A DNA stretch of 7,263 bases from Desulfobacteraceae bacterium (GTDB lineage Bacteria; Desulfobacterota; Desulfobacteria; Desulfobacterales; Desulfobacteraceae), in NCBI GenBank assembly GCA_022712835.1, contig JAFLJU010000664.1, positions 1 to 7,263 of the forward strand, in the 5' to 3' direction. The notes beneath the pieces were generated by a model, which was not told where the DNA came from, ran no database searches, and saw only the letters and a program-made list of their open reading frames with translations. Positions within the stretch are counted from its first letter, which is position 1; each line of letters begins with the position of its first letter. Below, piece by piece: positions 6,495-7,263 of the stretch. A program made the translations under genes and the position numbers.

Positions 6495-7263
6495 ATGATA
6501 CTATGCCTTGATATTGGAAATACACAATTATACGGTGGATTATATAAACAGGACAAAGTGATCTATCGTTTCCGAAAGGCCATGAGCAAAGGGATTTCAT
6601 CTGATGAAATCGGTATCTTCCTGCGGTCTGTCATCAAGGAAAATGGGTTTGACCCCGGTGAGATAGAAAGAATTGCCTATTGCAGTGTTGTTCCCGATGT
6701 GAACCACTCACTCACAAACTCTTGCCGCCATTATTTTAACCTGGAGCCCTTCTCATTGAAACAAGGTGTAAAAACCGGATTGAAAATTAAATACTCCAAT
6801 CCCGGAGAAGTAGGTGCCGATCGAATTGCAGATGCCATTGGTGCATACACAAGATTTCCTGATCAGAATATTATTATTGTTGACTTCGGAACTGCAACAA
6901 CATTTGATGTGCTGACCAAAGATCGTGAGTATCTTGGGGGTGCCATAGCCCCTGGGATGAAAATTGCCATGCAGTCTTTGGAAGAAAGGACAGCCAAGCT
7001 GCCCAAAGTCGAAATTATAAAACCAACCAGAACATGTGGGAAAACGACCATCGAAAGTATTCAGGCAGGACTCTATTATGGAACTTTGGGGATAGTCAAA
7101 GAGATCACAAAATCGATCACAAAACAAAATTTTAAAGGTGAAAAACCGCTCATCATTGGTACCGGTGGTTTTGCAGGATTATACCGAGATTCAGGCATAT
7201 TTGACGAGATTATACCCGACCTTGTTCTTGAGGGGATATACACCGCCCAGAAATTAAACATAA
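6495..7263 (+). CDS. coaX: Type III pantothenate kinase, stop codon just beyond window
   Basis: This cytosolic enzyme phosphorylates pantothenate to 4'-phosphopantothenate, the first committed step of CoA synthesis; type III kinases need a monovalent cation and are not feedback-inhibited by CoA. It belongs to the ASKHA (acetate and sugar kinase/Hsp70/actin) fold. Visible motifs are CLDIGNT (Asp6, phosphate-binding 1), CSVVPDVN, NPGEVGADRIAD (102-113, with catalytic-base candidate Asp109), VDFGTATTFD (129-138, phosphate-binding 2), LGGAIAPG (147-154) and IGTGGFA near the end. The frame stays open for 256 codons to the last base. It ends in PDLVLEGIYTAQKLN, the usual C-terminus of the roughly 255-260-residue family, so practically the whole protein is here and only a stop, or a few codons, is missing. 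It follows panC by 72 bases in the same direction, so pantothenate made by PanC is phosphorylated by its operon partner. Confidence 0.94.
   Translation, partial: MILCLDIGNTQLYGGLYKQDKVIYRFRKAMSKGISSDEIGIFLRSVIKENGFDPGEIERIAYCSVVPDVNHSLTNSCRHYFNLEPFSLKQGVKTGLKIKYSNPGEVGADRIADAIGAYTRFPDQNIIIVDFGTATTFDVLTKDREYLGGAIAPGMKIAMQSLEERTAKLPKVEIIKPTRTCGKTTIESIQAGLYYGTLGIVKEITKSITKQNFKGEKPLIIGTGGFAGLYRDSGIFDEIIPDLVLEGIYTAQKLNI

Noticed and set aside
7261..7263. TAA at the very end as the coaX stop, implying a frameshift
   Set aside because: The coaX frame reads ATA at 7260-7262, so this TAA is out of frame. The C-terminal family residues up to there are all in the coaX frame, so no frameshift is indicated.
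1..7263. Mobile element, CRISPR array, tRNA, riboswitch or defence system
   Set aside because: No terminal inverted repeats, transposase or integrase motifs, spaced repeats or cloverleaf sequences were seen on either strand. All substantial frames belong to ordinary metabolic or hydrolase families.

Overview
The window looks like chromosomal DNA of a sulfate-reducing deltaproteobacterium (Desulfobacterota, probably Desulfobacterales). That is an inference from family-level resemblance and from the pairing of an ArsS-type radical SAM gene with its CxxC partner; no rRNA or other taxonomic marker is present. Gene density is high, every gene has a recognisable Shine-Dalgarno sequence, and I see no mobile element, CRISPR array, tRNA or rRNA.

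Left part, minus strand, read from about 2045 down to 1: a class I/II PLP-dependent aminotransferase (873-2045), a small CxxC protein of the AhpD/carboxymuconolactone-decarboxylase fold (468-800), and the first 151 codons of a radical SAM protein resembling the arsenosugar-biosynthesis enzyme ArsS (1-453, running off the left edge). The last two are separated by only 14 bases and are surely co-transcribed. The aminotransferase lies 72 bases upstream of the CxxC gene and may belong to the same transcript.

Middle, plus strand: after a divergent intergenic region (2046-2260) comes a large membrane-anchored Ntn-hydrolase of the penicillin acylase / acyl-homoserine-lactone acylase family (2261-4726). 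Its autoprocessing serine and the beta-chain His, Asn and calcium-ligand positions are intact. A 12-bp hairpin follows it.

Right part, plus strand: a compact CoA-precursor operon. It holds a Rossmann + DUF2520 protein (4946-5656), pantothenate synthetase PanC (5661-6422) and type III pantothenate kinase CoaX (6495 to the right edge, where it is essentially complete). The DUF2520 gene sits where a ketopantoate reductase would be expected, next to panC and coaX. It is therefore a good candidate for the alternative reductase described as PanG in Francisella. With a ketopantoate source (PanB) and beta-alanine (PanD) from elsewhere, this operon would carry ketopantoate through pantoate and pantothenate to 4'-phosphopantothenate.

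The most interesting items are the PanG-like candidate and the arsenosugar-type module, whose small CxxC partner lacks the usual AhpD histidine. I found no clear evidence of a wholly new system.
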